A model generated the notes under the pieces. That model was not told where the DNA came from and searched no databases. It was given only the letters and a program-made list of their open reading frames with translations. From NCBI GenBank assembly GCA_964291465.2, contig OZ219930.1, positions 62,001-126,000 on the forward strand: DNA of 64,000 bases, given 5' to 3'. The position numbers were made by a program, and so were the translations under genes. The DNA comes from JAGWBJ01 sp964291465 (GTDB lineage: Bacteria; Chloroflexota; Dehalococcoidia; Lucifugimonadales; JAGWBF01). Shown in pieces: positions 42,507 through 52,685 of this stretch (positions are counted from its first letter, which is position 1; each line of letters begins with the position of its first letter).

Positions 42507-43600
42507 ATGTCCAGGGGCAGGAAGGCCGAGACCATCACGTTGGGCAGGTCCACGATCTCACTGATCTTCAGGTCCACTGCCACGCTGCATATGCAGTAAG
42601 CTTGCTCCCGCGTCCATCCCCTGTGGACCAGAAGGTCGATCATGTTCAGGACCGCGTTTCGGGCCGCCAGAGTCACATCCTCGGACTCGTTGCTGTCATC
42701 GGAAAAGGGGTAGCCGGTGGTGGCCAGGAACCGGCGGGGCGCCGCCATCTCGGGCGTGGTGAAGAAGTCGTCCCGCTCGTACATGGGTACGCTTACGTTG
42801 CGCTCCCGGGCCTCCCCCTTGCGCACCCGGAAGCTTGCCCGGAGGGTCGCACTCATTTCGACGGCGGTGCCGCACGACTCTCCGTCTCCCTGGGCGAAGT
42901 GGGCGTCGCCCGCCGAGAACAGGGCGCCCTCCACGAACACCGGTAGGAGCAGACGGACACCCGCGGTCATCTGCTTGGTGTCCATGTTGCCGCCGTTCTC
43001 ACGGGGAGGGATGGTGCGCAACCCCTGGGAGGCGATGGGCTCCGAGTCCGGCACCGCATGGGTCGGGTCCGGGGGCATCACGAAGCCGCCCCGTCCCAGC
43101 AGGTCGCTCTCCCTAGCCGCGATGCGCCGCATCAGCTCGTGGGAGGGGGCGACTCCCATCACGCCCATGAACGACGCGTCGGGGACGCGGACCCCGGGAA
43201 GCTCGGCGGAGGTCGCGTAGCCGTCCCGAATGTCCCACTTCACCAGGTAGGGCCGCTCGAACACGCCGCGGAGCAGCCCGAACCCGGGCAGTATGGTGGT
43301 GAAGCCGAAGGAGCCGGGCTCTATGCCCAGCACCGTGACCTCCAGCAGGTCCCCGGGCCCGGCGCCCTCCACGTAGACCGGCCCGGTCAGGGCGTGGCTG
43401 CTGCTCAGAACGACGTTCTCCAGGTCCGAGGAGACCATGCCGGGCGTGATCTGGAGGTCCAGCCCGTCCCGGGTGTCCATCACGACCTCCTCCCCCTGCT
43501 GGACGCGAAGGGCGGGAGGGATGTCCGGGTGCCACCGGTTGTGGCCCTTGCCGGGTTCGCCGCTGCACTGCTTGCTGAAGTCGAGGGTTATCCGCTTCAT
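42497..43600 (-). CDS. Acetamidase/formamidase family amidohydrolase
   Basis: This 367-residue protein fits the FmdA_AmdA family: RWHPDIPPALRVQQGEEVVMDTRDG at the N-terminus, LTGPVYVEGAGPGDLLEVTVLGIEPG, SFMGVMGVAPSHE and FVEGALFSAGDAHFAQGDGESCGTAVEMSA, where the DAHFAQGDGE core is the catalytic metal site. It hydrolyses short amides such as formamide or acetamide to the acid and ammonia. A GAGGAG RBS precedes the ATG. Two FmdB-type zinc ribbons occur in the window but 33 kb away. The stop lies in a dispersed repeat. Confidence 0.88.
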   Translation of the reverse strand: MKRITLDFSKQCSGEPGKGHNRWHPDIPPALRVQQGEEVVMDTRDGLDLQITPGMVSSDLENVVLSSSHALTGPVYVEGAGPGDLLEVTVLGIEPGSFGFTTILPGFGLLRGVFERPYLVKWDIRDGYATSAELPGVRVPDASFMGVMGVAPSHELMRRIAARESDLLGRGGFVMPPDPTHAVPDSEPIASQGLRTIPPRENGGNMDTKQMTAGVRLLLPVFVEGALFSAGDAHFAQGDGESCGTAVEMSATLRASFRVRKGEARERNVSVPMYERDDFFTTPEMAAPRRFLATTGYPFSDDSNESEDVTLAARNAVLNMIDLLVHRGWTREQAYCICSVAVDLKISEIVDLPNVMVSAFLPLDIFT

Positions 43601-43816
43601 GGCTGCTCCTCTCGGCAGGGGAGTGGACGTGGGATGGGCCGGACACGGGGGAGTGTAGTTTGGGGCCAGGGGCGTGTCAACGATGGGCGGCGGCGGAGCA
43701 CAGGCGCCCTGGCATGGACGGTCATACTCCGATTTGGTACACTACGCCCGACTTTCCGGGGGCGCCCAGCTCCCCCAGGGGTGCCGAGCTTCCCGCCGAG
43801 CTGCCAAGGAGGACCG

Positions 43817-44593
43817 ATGGCCGACTACTCCGACATCACGTACGAAAAGAGGGGCAGGGTTGGCGTCCTGACGTTGAACCGGCCCAACAAGCTGAACGCC
43901 CTGTGGCCGCCCATGGAGGACGAGATACGCCGGTGCTGGCGCGAGTTCAACCGGGACCCCGACGCACGGTCCCTGGTGATTACCGGGGCCGGACGGGGTT
44001 TCTGCACGGGCGAGGACGTGGGAGTGCTGCGGGAGATACTGGAGGAGTACTCCAAGCCGGGGGCGACGCCCCAGCGGGCCAGCGCCATCCCCCAGGACCT
44101 GATCGAGATGGTGGAGAAGCCGGTGGTCGCCGCGGTCAACGGCGCCGCAGCCGGCGCGGGCTTCGGGCTGGCCCTGGCGGCGGACATCCGCATCGCCTCC
44201 GAGTCCGCCGCCTTCCACTGCATCTACGCCCGCAGGGGGCTGGTGTGCAGCTGCGAGGTGTGGTTCCTTCCCAGGCTGATGCACCTTGGTCCCGCGGTGC
44301 ACAAGATACTCCTGGGCGAGACCATCGACTCGGCGGAGGCGCTGAAGTACAACCTGGTCTCCGAGGTGGTGCCCGACGACCGGCTCATGGACCGGACCAT
44401 GGAGGTGGCGGAGCGCTTGGCGGCAGGCCCTCCCTCGGCCCTGAAGTTCACCAAGAAGGCCATACAGAACGCCCTCATATCGGACCTGAAGTCCTCCATG
44501 GAGTACGTGTCATACGTCCGGGGCGCAGCCTCCTCCGCCGAGGCGGACGAGGGCGGGCGGGCCTTCCTGGATAAGCGCCCTCCCCGGTGGTAG
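43817..44593 (+). CDS. Enoyl-CoA hydratase/isomerase (crotonase family)
   Basis: This 258-residue crotonase-fold enzyme has the oxyanion residues in GAGRGFCTGEDVG and GAAAGAGFGLALAADIRIASESAAFH. At the hydratase Glu positions it reads RRGLVCSCEVWFLPRLM, which differs from the usual GLIPDAGG, so the reaction may be isomerase, hydrolase or decarboxylase rather than simple hydration. The ATG at 43817 follows AGGAGG. It lies 28 bases before a CoA-transferase on the same strand, so the acyl-CoA is probably made by that enzyme or the next one. Confidence 0.87.
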   Translation: MADYSDITYEKRGRVGVLTLNRPNKLNALWPPMEDEIRRCWREFNRDPDARSLVITGAGRGFCTGEDVGVLREILEEYSKPGATPQRASAIPQDLIEMVEKPVVAAVNGAAAGAGFGLALAADIRIASESAAFHCIYARRGLVCSCEVWFLPRLMHLGPAVHKILLGETIDSAEALKYNLVSEVVPDDRLMDRTMEVAERLAAGPPSALKFTKKAIQNALISDLKSSMEYVSYVRGAASSAEADEGGRAFLDKRPPRW

Positions 44594-44621
44594 TCGGGCG
44601 TCCCCGCCGCAGAGCAAGCAG

Positions 44622-45806
44622 ATGCAAGTGGCCGTAAAGCTGCTGGAGGGAGTGCGGGTACTCGACGTATCCCGGGGCATCGCCGGGAATTTCGCCGCCC
44701 GGCAGATGGCCGACCTGGGGGCGGACGTGGTCCTGGTGGAGCCGCCAGGCGGCATCTCATCCCGGGAGACGGGCCCCTTTCCCGGCGACAGGCCCGACCC
44801 GGACGCCAGCGGCACCTTCCTCTACCTGAACCTGGGCAAACGCTCGGTCACCCTGGACCTGGACTCCGACGCCGGACGCGACATCTTCCGGGAGCTTTGC
44901 TCGGGGGCCAACGCGGTCATCACCGACGTGTCGACGGGGGAGGCAGACCGCCTGGGGCTGGACTTGGAATCCCTTGGACGGGACACTCCCGGACTCGTCG
45001 TGACCATGGTGTCCCACCTTGGCAGAGGAGGCCCCTACGAGCACCACCGGGGCGTGGAGCTCACCGACATGGCCATGAGCGGCCACGTCAACCTGTTGGG
45101 ACGGCCCGACCGGGAGCCGGTGAAGTTCGGCGGCGAGCCGGGGCAGTTCCTGGGGGGATACGCCGCCTTCGGCGCGACCATGGCCGGCGTGTACGAGGCC
45201 GAGCTCAGCGGCACGGGCCAGGTCGTCGAGGTGTCCATACGGGACGCGCTGGCCCTCTCCCACGTGGAACTGTTCTGCAGATACGCCTACACCGGACAGA
45301 TGCAGGAGCGGGGCTACCAGCAGCTCGTGTACCCGTGCAAGGACGGCTACGTATCCATACAGCTCATGTTCGACGCCTTCTGGGGACGCATCTGCCGGCT
45401 GATAGGACGCCCCGAGCTGGCTGTGGACCCGATGTTCTCCACCTTCCACGCCCGCAGGGAGAACGCGGAGCTGCTGGACACCATAGTGATCCAGTGGACC
45501 ATCGAGCACACCCAGGAGGAGATATACCAGGCCGCCCAGAAGGAACGGGTCACGGCGGGATACCTGGCGAAGATCCCCGACCTGTTCCTGTCACCCCAGC
45601 TCCAGTACCGGGGCTTCTTCCAGGAGGTGCCCCACCCAGTGGCCGGGGCGCAGCGCTATCCCGGCGCACCCTACAAGGTCGACGACCTCTCTCCGGAGCT
45701 GGGGCCCGCCCCGGCCCTGGGGGAGCACAACCTCGACGTCTTCTGCCGGGAACTGGGGCGCACCCCTTCGGAGCTGGACGGCCTGCGCGAGAGCGGGGTG
45801 GTCTGA
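44622..45806 (+). CDS. CaiB/BaiF-like CoA-transferase lacking the catalytic Asp
   Basis: This 394-residue protein has the family III start LLEGVRVLDVSRGIAGN, GADVVLVEPP and RSVTLDLDSDAGRD. At the position of the catalytic Asp (TD-IGGGY in 10104-11333, LPD-FLTPY in 45862-47157) it reads PGQFLGGY, with Q175 replacing Asp. Without that residue the aspartyl-CoA intermediate cannot form, so it may be inactive, or form the catalytic half of a heteromer with the adjacent CoA-transferase. It lies between the crotonase gene and the intact CoA-transferase. The alignment was done by eye. Confidence 0.82.
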   Translation: MQVAVKLLEGVRVLDVSRGIAGNFAARQMADLGADVVLVEPPGGISSRETGPFPGDRPDPDASGTFLYLNLGKRSVTLDLDSDAGRDIFRELCSGANAVITDVSTGEADRLGLDLESLGRDTPGLVVTMVSHLGRGGPYEHHRGVELTDMAMSGHVNLLGRPDREPVKFGGEPGQFLGGYAAFGATMAGVYEAELSGTGQVVEVSIRDALALSHVELFCRYAYTGQMQERGYQQLVYPCKDGYVSIQLMFDAFWGRICRLIGRPELAVDPMFSTFHARRENAELLDTIVIQWTIEHTQEEIYQAAQKERVTAGYLAKIPDLFLSPQLQYRGFFQEVPHPVAGAQRYPGAPYKVDDLSPELGPAPALGEHNLDVFCRELGRTPSELDGLRESGVV

Positions 45807-45861
45807 CCAGCCATGGACCGCCTCGCCTGCTCGATGCCAGCTCCCTGATGCCCGCTTCCTA

Positions 45862-47157
45862 ATGATGGATCGCCAAGACCGCATGACCTACCCTCTCGCT
45901 GACGTACGAGTCCTGGACCTGGGCATGTTCATGGCCGGGCCGCTGGCCGGCCGGTTCCTGGGCGAGATGGGCGCCGAGGTGATAAAGGTGGAGGCCGGGA
46001 GCCGGCCCGACCCCCTGCGCTTCCAGGCGCGGGACATCTACCCCGGCGGCGACCCGGGAGAGCGTCCCTGGAACCGGTCGGGCATGATCAACGAGCGCAA
46101 CCGGTCGAAGCTCGGCCTCTCCCTGGATCTGAAGTTCCCCGAGGGCAGAGCCATCTTCCTGGACCTGGTGCGGATCAGCGACGTGGTGCTGGAGAACTTC
46201 CGAACGGGAGTGTTGGACTCCTACGACCTGGGCTACGAGAGCCTGCGCCGGGCCAACCCGTCCATCATCCAGGTGTCTCTCACCAGCCAAGGCGCCTTCG
46301 GGCCCGAAGCGGCCTTCGGCTCGGCCGGGGCCACCCTGGAGTACATGAGCGGCCTGATGAGCATCACGGGCTACCCGGGAGACTGGCCCGACTTCTCCGG
46401 GCCAAACCTGCCCGACTTCCTGACCCCCTACAGCGCCGTGGGGCTCACCCTGGCGGCCCTGCTGTACAGGCGCCGGACGGGAAAGGGGGTGTGGATCGAC
46501 CTAGCCCAGCGGGAGCTGGCCGTGGCGGCCATCGGAGACGTGGTGATGGACTATAGCATGAACGGGCGGGTCCAGGAGCCCGCCGCCAACCGCCATCCAA
46601 ACTACGCCCCCCACGGCGTGTTCCGCTGCGCCGGGGAGGACCGCTGGGTGGCGCTGGCCGTCAGAGACGACGACGAGTGGAAGGGCCTATGCGCCGTCAT
46701 CGGCAGGCCGGACCTGGGGTGTGACCCCAGGTTCGCCACCGCCGAGGCCCGGCACCGGAACCAGGAGGACCTGACACCCATCATCGAAGCTTGGACCTCC
46801 CTCCGCTCCCCCACCGCCGCGATGGAGGCGATGCAGCACCAGGGCGTCCCCGCGGGGGCCGTCCTGAAGGCCGGCGACCTGTACGGCGACCCGCACCTGC
46901 GGACGAGGGGGTTCTACGACACCGTCGACGACCCAGACGGGGGCGCCTTCGAGTACCCGGGGCGTCCCTGGAAGTTCTCCCGCAGCGTCGTGGACAACCG
47001 GTCGCCGACGCCCCTCTTCGGAGAGCACACGCGGCACGTCTGCCAGGACATTCTGGGCATACCGGAGGCCCGAGTGAACGGCCTCGCGGAGCAGGGCGTC
47101 CTGGCAAGGGAGCCCAGCGTCATCTATCAGGCAGTGCCGACGGACGAACGGGCCTGA
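45862..47157 (+). CDS. CaiB/BaiF family III CoA-transferase
   Basis: This 431-residue enzyme has LADVRVLDLGMFMAGPLAGRFLGEMGAEVIKVE, then ISDVVLENFRTGVLDSYDLGYE, and the catalytic Asp D185 in NLPDFLTPYSAVGL. The long C-terminal part has the family PAGAVLKAGDLYGDPHLRTRGFY segment. It transfers CoA between organic acids; the substrate is unknown. It follows the Asp-less paralogue after 55 bases. Two adjacent family III subunits, one with and one without the Asp, recall heterodimeric benzylsuccinate CoA-transferase (BbsEF), but this is inference. Confidence 0.88.
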   Translation: MMDRQDRMTYPLADVRVLDLGMFMAGPLAGRFLGEMGAEVIKVEAGSRPDPLRFQARDIYPGGDPGERPWNRSGMINERNRSKLGLSLDLKFPEGRAIFLDLVRISDVVLENFRTGVLDSYDLGYESLRRANPSIIQVSLTSQGAFGPEAAFGSAGATLEYMSGLMSITGYPGDWPDFSGPNLPDFLTPYSAVGLTLAALLYRRRTGKGVWIDLAQRELAVAAIGDVVMDYSMNGRVQEPAANRHPNYAPHGVFRCAGEDRWVALAVRDDDEWKGLCAVIGRPDLGCDPRFATAEARHRNQEDLTPIIEAWTSLRSPTAAMEAMQHQGVPAGAVLKAGDLYGDPHLRTRGFYDTVDDPDGGAFEYPGRPWKFSRSVVDNRSPTPLFGEHTRHVCQDILGIPEARVNGLAEQGVLAREPSVIYQAVPTDERA

Positions 47158-47172
47158 CTCCGGCCGCCGCGG

Positions 47173-50100
47173 TTAGCGGGACCCTGCCGGGGCCCTCACG
47201 CCCGTTTCACGATGGCCACGGGCCCCACGGCCACTGGGCCTGGCAAGCAGCAGCGACGTGGCGTGCTCCAGGGTCGCGTCGTCGAGGGACGCCAGGGGCA
47301 CCGGGGCGCCGCCCTGCAGGGAGCACATGGGAACGCCGTCCCTGAACGCGACGCGGTTGCCCAGGGTCGCGGCCACCCGGTCTCCCGGCGTGAGGACGCC
47401 GACCAGGTTCAGGGGGTCGCAGGCGGACACCACCACCCAACGTCCCTCTCCCTCGGGGCTCCTCTCCGCCCGGAGCATCTCCACGGCCTCGGGCAACGCG
47501 AACTGCTCCCCCACGTAGCCCGCCACGAAGCGTCCACCCCGTATCTCGCCGCGGGCCTCCATCCGCCGCAGAATGCGCACCAGGTCCCTCCAACGGGGCG
47601 CGTTGGCCTCCCGGGCCAGGAGCTCGGGGCACAGGACCCCGTACCTTCGCAGCAGCTGGCGGGCCAGGGCGTCGGAGACGTCCTCCTGGGGAGCGGCCGC
47701 TTCCAGCAGCGACCACCGGCTGTACCCCCTGTTACGGACCCCGACCCATCGCCTGGCCCTTGAGCCGCGCCGGCCGTGCACCGGCTTCCCGTCGATCCGG
47801 CGGCGCAGGGGCTCCATGCTGTCCGACGTGACCCTCCCAGCCGCGGCCAGTGTCCACATGGCCGCCTCCACGTCCGCCGGCAGACGGCGGGTAGCGGCCA
47901 CGATCTCGGACAGGAAGGACGCGCCTCTCCGGTCGAGGTAGGCCAGCACCTCCCCGGCGGCGCCGTCGAAGCCGTCAGCGCCGTCGGACCCGTCGCCGAG
48001 AAGCCAGCCCAGCGCATCGCGGAGGGCGATGCTGACCGGCGTGTTCCTGGTCAGGGGCCCCCGGCCCCCGCCGTTCCCGTTCTCCTCGTGACGGGACAGG
48101 CGGCCCCATACCACCTCGCCCTCCAGGCACAGCCGGTCCAGCATGGCGGGCGTATACCCTCCCACCCGGGCCGGAAGCAGGTCTTGCTCCCAGGCCCCGC
48201 AGGCCGACTCGAAGCCCTGGAGGGCCTCGACGGCCTCCAGCAGCCCCGCCTCACCCTGGAGCTGGGACCCGGGGTACACGTGATGCCAGCGCAGCAGGAA
48301 ACGGAGGAAGGCGGCGGGGGGCACGGGCTCCACCTGCTTGCGCAGGCGTCCTATGGTGCTCCTGTGAATGCGGGCCAGGATGCGCCTGTCGCAGTATTCC
48401 TCCACCTCCATACCCGGACGGAACCGGCCCTTCAGCACCAGGCCCTCTACCTCCATGCTTGCCAGGGCTATCTCCAGGGCGCCGCGACCCAGGGCCAGCG
48501 CGGCGGACATCTCGTCGACAGTGAAGGGGCCCCAGCACTCGGCGCGCCCTCGGACCAGGGCCAGCAAAGCCTCGTCCGCGTCCTCATCCCTGGACGAGAC
48601 AACCTCTGGCAGCGGGGGTCGCCACCTGGCGGCAGGGTAGACGGCTGCCGCCTGAGCGGCCCACTCCGCGGGCGCCCACGCGACCCACGGGCCCTCGTCT
48701 GCTCCTTCCCCATAGATCTCGATGCGGTGGGCCCGGCCCGCGCGGGACAGCTCCTCGAACCATTGGCACACCTGGTCCTGGTCGCCCTGGGGGTGGCCCC
48801 GGGCCGCGTCCTCCAGGGGCATCACTCCTAGCACTGAGAGGGCATCGTGCAGCTCGTCGGCGTCCCGGACCGGGGGCCAGGCGTTCCTGGACTCGTCCTC
48901 GATGGCCCCCTGGTCGAGGGCGCCCAGGTCCCGGGCATCCTCGGGGAGCGCCCTTCGCAGCGAGACGGCCCGTGCCCGGCGCTCCTCCAGGGGCGCGTCG
49001 TCCAGAAAGGCGTAGGGCATGGCGTTGAGGACCTGGTGGGCGAAGACCGACGGCTGCAGCGTGTCCCTGGCGTGCACCTCTATGGTGCCCGCCTGGACCT
49101 CCGCCAACACGGACTCGAGGCCCCTAAGGTCCATCGCCTCGGTGAGGCAGTCCCGCACCGTCTCGAACACCAGAGGGTGGTCGGGCACCTCGATGTCCTC
49201 GGCCACGGCGTTGTCCTGGCAGGCCACCTGAGCTGGGAACACGGCGGCCAGCAGGTCGTCGGACCGCATCCTCTGCAGGGGAGAGGGCACCTTCCGGCCG
49301 CCGGTGTGCCGCAGGATCGCCAGGGCGCGGGTGGCGTCCCACCGCCACCTGGTCCCGAAGATGGGCGCCTGCAGCACCGCCTGGGTAAGGACCTCCTCGG
49401 CCCGCTTGGAGTCCACGTAGGAGAACACCTCCGAGACGGGAAAGGAGAGGGACGGCCCCAGGGAGAAGTTGATGCCGTCGTCGGTGGCCGACGCCTGGAG
49501 CTCGAAGTCGAAGCGGCGGCAGATGCTCTTTCGGAGCGCCATCCCCCAGGCCCGGTTGATGCGAGACCCCAGGGGGGAGTGGATGACCAGCTGCATGCCG
49601 CCGGTCTCGTCGAAGAAGCGCTCGGCGACGATGCGCCGGCCGGTGGGGACCAGCCCCAGGACGCGCTTCCCCTCCTCGACGTAGGCGATGAGCTGCCGGG
49701 CGGCGTCCGGGGGCACGCCGGTCTCCGTCACCAGCCAGTCCTCCCCTGTACCGGGCCCCGCGCCGGGGTCGCCCAGGCGCCTGTCGATCTCCTCCCGCAG
49801 CTCGCTGACCTCCTGGGATAGCTCCCCGGTGCGGCCCGGAGCCTCTCCCAGCCAGAAGGGTATCGTGGGGCTCTGGCCCTGGGCGTCCACGACACGGACC
49901 CGGCCGCTCTCCACCCTGGTTATCCTCCACGGCGTGTTTCCCAGGAGGAACACGTCGCCGGCCATGCTCTCGATGGCGAAGTCCTCGTTCACCGTCCCCA
50001 CGAAGACGCCCTCGGGGTCGGCCACCACCTCGTAGTCGGCGTTGTCGGGAATGGCCCCGCCGCTGGTCAGGGCCGCTATCCTCGCTCCCCGGCGTCCCTT

Positions 50101-51549
50101 GAGGCGGCCCGCGACGCCGTCCCGGTGGAGCCAGGCCCTGGCCCGCCCGTGACGAGGCGCATACCCCTGGGACAGCACCTCGACCACGCCGTCGAACGAC
50201 TCCCTGGTCAGGCCCCGGTAGGGGTAGGCCCGGCGACACATATCGTAGAGCCCGTCTTCGCTCCACTCTTCCAGGGCACATGCGGCAACCATCTGCTGGG
50301 CCAGCACGTCCAGCGGCCAGTCCGGGATTCGTAGCGTGTCCAGGTTGCGGCGGCGCACGGCCCGCAGCAGGGCGGCGCACTCTACGAGCTCGTCCCGGGT
50401 CAGGGGGAACACCCGTCCTTTGGGCACCGCTCCCAGGTGGTGCCCCGATCGCCCGATCCGTTGGAGCAGCAACCCGATGGACCGGGGGGAGCCGATCTGG
50501 CAAACGAGGTCGACGACGCCCACGTCGATGCCCAGCTCCAGGGAGGCGGTGGCTACGCACACTTTCACCTGGCCCTTCTTGAGCCTCTCCTCCGCTGCCA
50601 AACGGGTGGCCCGGGACAGGCTGCCATGGTGGGTGGCGACCGCCTCCTCGCCGAGACGCACCGAGAGCTGGTGGGCCACCCGCTCGGCCAGACGACGAGT
50701 GTTGACGAAGACCAGGGTCGTGCGATGGCCCCTCACCAGCTCCGCCACCGAGTCCAGGGTCTCGGCCCACAGCTCATGGGTGGCGATGGGCCCCAGCTCC
50801 TGCTGTTGGGGCATGCTGACGCCCAGGTCCACGGTCCTGGCGTGGCCGGTGTCCACGATGGTGCAGCTCGGCGTGCCGTCCTCGGCGACGTTCTCGTTGC
50901 CCACCAGGAAGCGGGCGACGTCGTCTATGGGCCTCTGGGTGGCCGAGAGCCCGATGCGGGTGACCGGCCCATCGGCCAGCTCGCACAGCCTCTCTACGGA
51001 GAGGGACAGGTGTGAGCCCCTCTTGTCGTCGGCCACGGCGTGGATCTCGTCCAGGATCAGCGTCCGAGTGTCCTTGAGGCCGGCGCGCCCGCTCTTGGAC
51101 GTCAGAAGGATGTACAGGGACTCGGGGGTGGTGATCAGGATGTGGGGCGGGGTCCTGGCCATCTTCTGACGCTCGGAGGCCTTGGTATCGCCCGTGCGGA
51201 CGGCGGTCCTGATCTCTGGCAGGTCCAGCCCCATCTCTTGGGCCAGGGCGCCTATCTCCTCCAGGGGCACGGCCAGGTTCTTCTGGATGTCGTTGGACAG
51301 GGCCTTGAGGGGCGAAACGTACACCACCCGGGTCTCGTCGGGCAGGCCTCCGTCCAACGCCTGGCGCACCAGGGAGTCGATGCAGGTGAGGAAGGCGGCC
51401 AGGGTCTTGCCCGAGCCGGTGGGCGCCGCGATGAGGGTATGCCGGCCCTGGGATATGGCCGGCCAGCCCACATCCTGGGCGTCGGTGGGGGCGTCGAACC
51501 TCCTCGCGAACCATTCCCGGACCAATGGATGGAACAGTGAGAGGACCAT
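47173..51549 (-). CDS. lhr: Long Lhr-type superfamily 2 helicase
   Basis: This 1458-residue helicase has motif I APTGSGKT, motif II DEIH, TATQRP (motif III-like SAT position) and QRIGRSGH (motif VI). It continues into a winged-helix and beta-barrel Lhr core and then a long C-terminal extension. Long Lhr proteins unwind RNA:DNA hybrids and DNA from the 3' end and are tied to recombination repair and mitomycin C or UV tolerance. The length matches full-length Lhr (about 1500 residues) rather than the 800-residue Lhr-core type. It diverges from the NHL gene at 51673. A TAAACT box lies eight bases before the ATG, so the message may be leaderless. Confidence 0.92.
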   Translation of the reverse strand: MVLSLFHPLVREWFARRFDAPTDAQDVGWPAISQGRHTLIAAPTGSGKTLAAFLTCIDSLVRQALDGGLPDETRVVYVSPLKALSNDIQKNLAVPLEEIGALAQEMGLDLPEIRTAVRTGDTKASERQKMARTPPHILITTPESLYILLTSKSGRAGLKDTRTLILDEIHAVADDKRGSHLSLSVERLCELADGPVTRIGLSATQRPIDDVARFLVGNENVAEDGTPSCTIVDTGHARTVDLGVSMPQQQELGPIATHELWAETLDSVAELVRGHRTTLVFVNTRRLAERVAHQLSVRLGEEAVATHHGSLSRATRLAAEERLKKGQVKVCVATASLELGIDVGVVDLVCQIGSPRSIGLLLQRIGRSGHHLGAVPKGRVFPLTRDELVECAALLRAVRRRNLDTLRIPDWPLDVLAQQMVAACALEEWSEDGLYDMCRRAYPYRGLTRESFDGVVEVLSQGYAPRHGRARAWLHRDGVAGRLKGRRGARIAALTSGGAIPDNADYEVVADPEGVFVGTVNEDFAIESMAGDVFLLGNTPWRITRVESGRVRVVDAQGQSPTIPFWLGEAPGRTGELSQEVSELREEIDRRLGDPGAGPGTGEDWLVTETGVPPDAARQLIAYVEEGKRVLGLVPTGRRIVAERFFDETGGMQLVIHSPLGSRINRAWGMALRKSICRRFDFELQASATDDGINFSLGPSLSFPVSEVFSYVDSKRAEEVLTQAVLQAPIFGTRWRWDATRALAILRHTGGRKVPSPLQRMRSDDLLAAVFPAQVACQDNAVAEDIEVPDHPLVFETVRDCLTEAMDLRGLESVLAEVQAGTIEVHARDTLQPSVFAHQVLNAMPYAFLDDAPLEERRARAVSLRRALPEDARDLGALDQGAIEDESRNAWPPVRDADELHDALSVLGVMPLEDAARGHPQGDQDQVCQWFEELSRAGRAHRIEIYGEGADEGPWVAWAPAEWAAQAAAVYPAARWRPPLPEVVSSRDEDADEALLALVRGRAECWGPFTVDEMSAALALGRGALEIALASMEVEGLVLKGRFRPGMEVEEYCDRRILARIHRSTIGRLRKQVEPVPPAAFLRFLLRWHHVYPGSQLQGEAGLLEAVEALQGFESACGAWEQDLLPARVGGYTPAMLDRLCLEGEVVWGRLSRHEENGNGGGRGPLTRNTPVSIALRDALGWLLGDGSDGADGFDGAAGEVLAYLDRRGASFLSEIVAATRRLPADVEAAMWTLAAAGRVTSDSMEPLRRRIDGKPVHGRRGSRARRWVGVRNRGYSRWSLLEAAAPQEDVSDALARQLLRRYGVLCPELLAREANAPRWRDLVRILRRMEARGEIRGGRFVAGYVGEQFALPEAVEMLRAERSPEGEGRWVVVSACDPLNLVGVLTPGDRVAATLGNRVAFRDGVPMCSLQGGAPVPLASLDDATLEHATSLLLARPSGRGARGHRETGVRAPAGSR

Positions 51550-51672
51550 ATATCCAAGTTTAGCACCTTCCCCTCGCCTCCCGTCACCACCCCCGTGTCA
51601 CTGTGATAATATAGGCCCACATCGGTACCCACAGTGGGCTACCCCCAGTTCGGTACAACGAGGTGACCAAAG

Positions 51673-52638
51673 ATGACCACCGTCGGCCGCGGCAAGTACA
51701 CCTACGAGCTGGTCCAGGACTGGCCTAAGCTGCCTCCCGGCTTCTCCCTGAGCACCACCAGCAGCGTGGCCACGGACTCCCAGGACCGGGTGTACGTGTT
51801 CCAACGGGGGGAGCCGCCCGTGTGGGTGTTCGAAAGGGACGGCAGATATGTCGGCACCTGGGGGCACGGCTCGTTCATACGGCCCCACGGCTGCTACATA
51901 CAGGACGACGTCATCTACCTGACGGACACCGACGACTCGGTGGCCATGCGGTACACGCTGGACGGGAGGATGCTGCAGATCATCGGGAAGCGGGGCCGGC
52001 ACTCGGACTCTGGGACAGACGTCTACGGCGACCTGGTGCCAAGGGCCGCCCCACCGTTCAACCACCCCACCGGCCTGGTGCCCGCGCCCTCGGGAGAGCT
52101 GTACGCGGCCGACGGCGAGAAGAACTGCCGCGTGCACCGGTTCACCGCCGGCGGGCGTCTCATCTCCTCCTGGGGAGACCCCGGCAAGATGGAGCCCAAC
52201 CAGTTCCACCTGCCCCACGGGATCCTGGTGGACGGCGACGGCCGAGTCTACGTGTGCGACCGGGAGAACTCCAGGGTCCAGGTGTTCGACGTCGACGGGA
52301 ACGTGGTCTCGGTGTGGACGGACCTGCGCCCCCCCACGGACATAGCCATTGACTCCGAAGGGGCCTTCTACGTCAGCCAGTTCGGGTTCAACATCAGCCA
52401 CCGGTACGAGGGCTACCCGCCGCCCACGGGCAGCGGCAGCGCCCTCAAGGACGACCAGGGTCGGCGCACCGTGCGGCCCGACGGACCGCCGCAGATCAGC
52501 GTCCTGGACAGGGACGGCAATGTGCTGGCGTCCTGGGAGTCCCGCAAGGCCCACGGCCTTTGGGTGGACGGACACGGGGACATCTACACAGCCGTCGAAG
52601 ACGAGAAGAGCGTCGACAAGTACGTCCGGGTGGGCTAG
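51673..52638 (+). CDS. NHL propeller (peptidylglycine amidating lyase-like)
   Basis: This 321-residue propeller is a close paralogue of 35254-36204, with blades such as VATDSQDRVYVFQRGEPPVWVFE, LVPAPSGELYAADGEKNCRVHRF, ILVDGDGRVYVCDRENSRVQVF, IAIDSEGAFYVSQFGFNISHRY and LWVDGHGDIYTAVEDE. No signal peptide is present. A GAGGTGACC RBS precedes the ATG. It is followed within 48 bases by two LLM oxidoreductases, repeating the NHL-LLM pairing seen at 34-36 kb. A role binding or processing the LLM substrate is inference. Confidence 0.82.
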   Translation: MTTVGRGKYTYELVQDWPKLPPGFSLSTTSSVATDSQDRVYVFQRGEPPVWVFERDGRYVGTWGHGSFIRPHGCYIQDDVIYLTDTDDSVAMRYTLDGRMLQIIGKRGRHSDSGTDVYGDLVPRAAPPFNHPTGLVPAPSGELYAADGEKNCRVHRFTAGGRLISSWGDPGKMEPNQFHLPHGILVDGDGRVYVCDRENSRVQVFDVDGNVVSVWTDLRPPTDIAIDSEGAFYVSQFGFNISHRYEGYPPPTGSGSALKDDQGRRTVRPDGPPQISVLDRDGNVLASWESRKAHGLWVDGHGDIYTAVEDEKSVDKYVRVG

Positions 52639-52685
52639 GCGGCATCGGGCCCGGCCCGGACGGGGACAGGTATAAGGAGCGGGAG

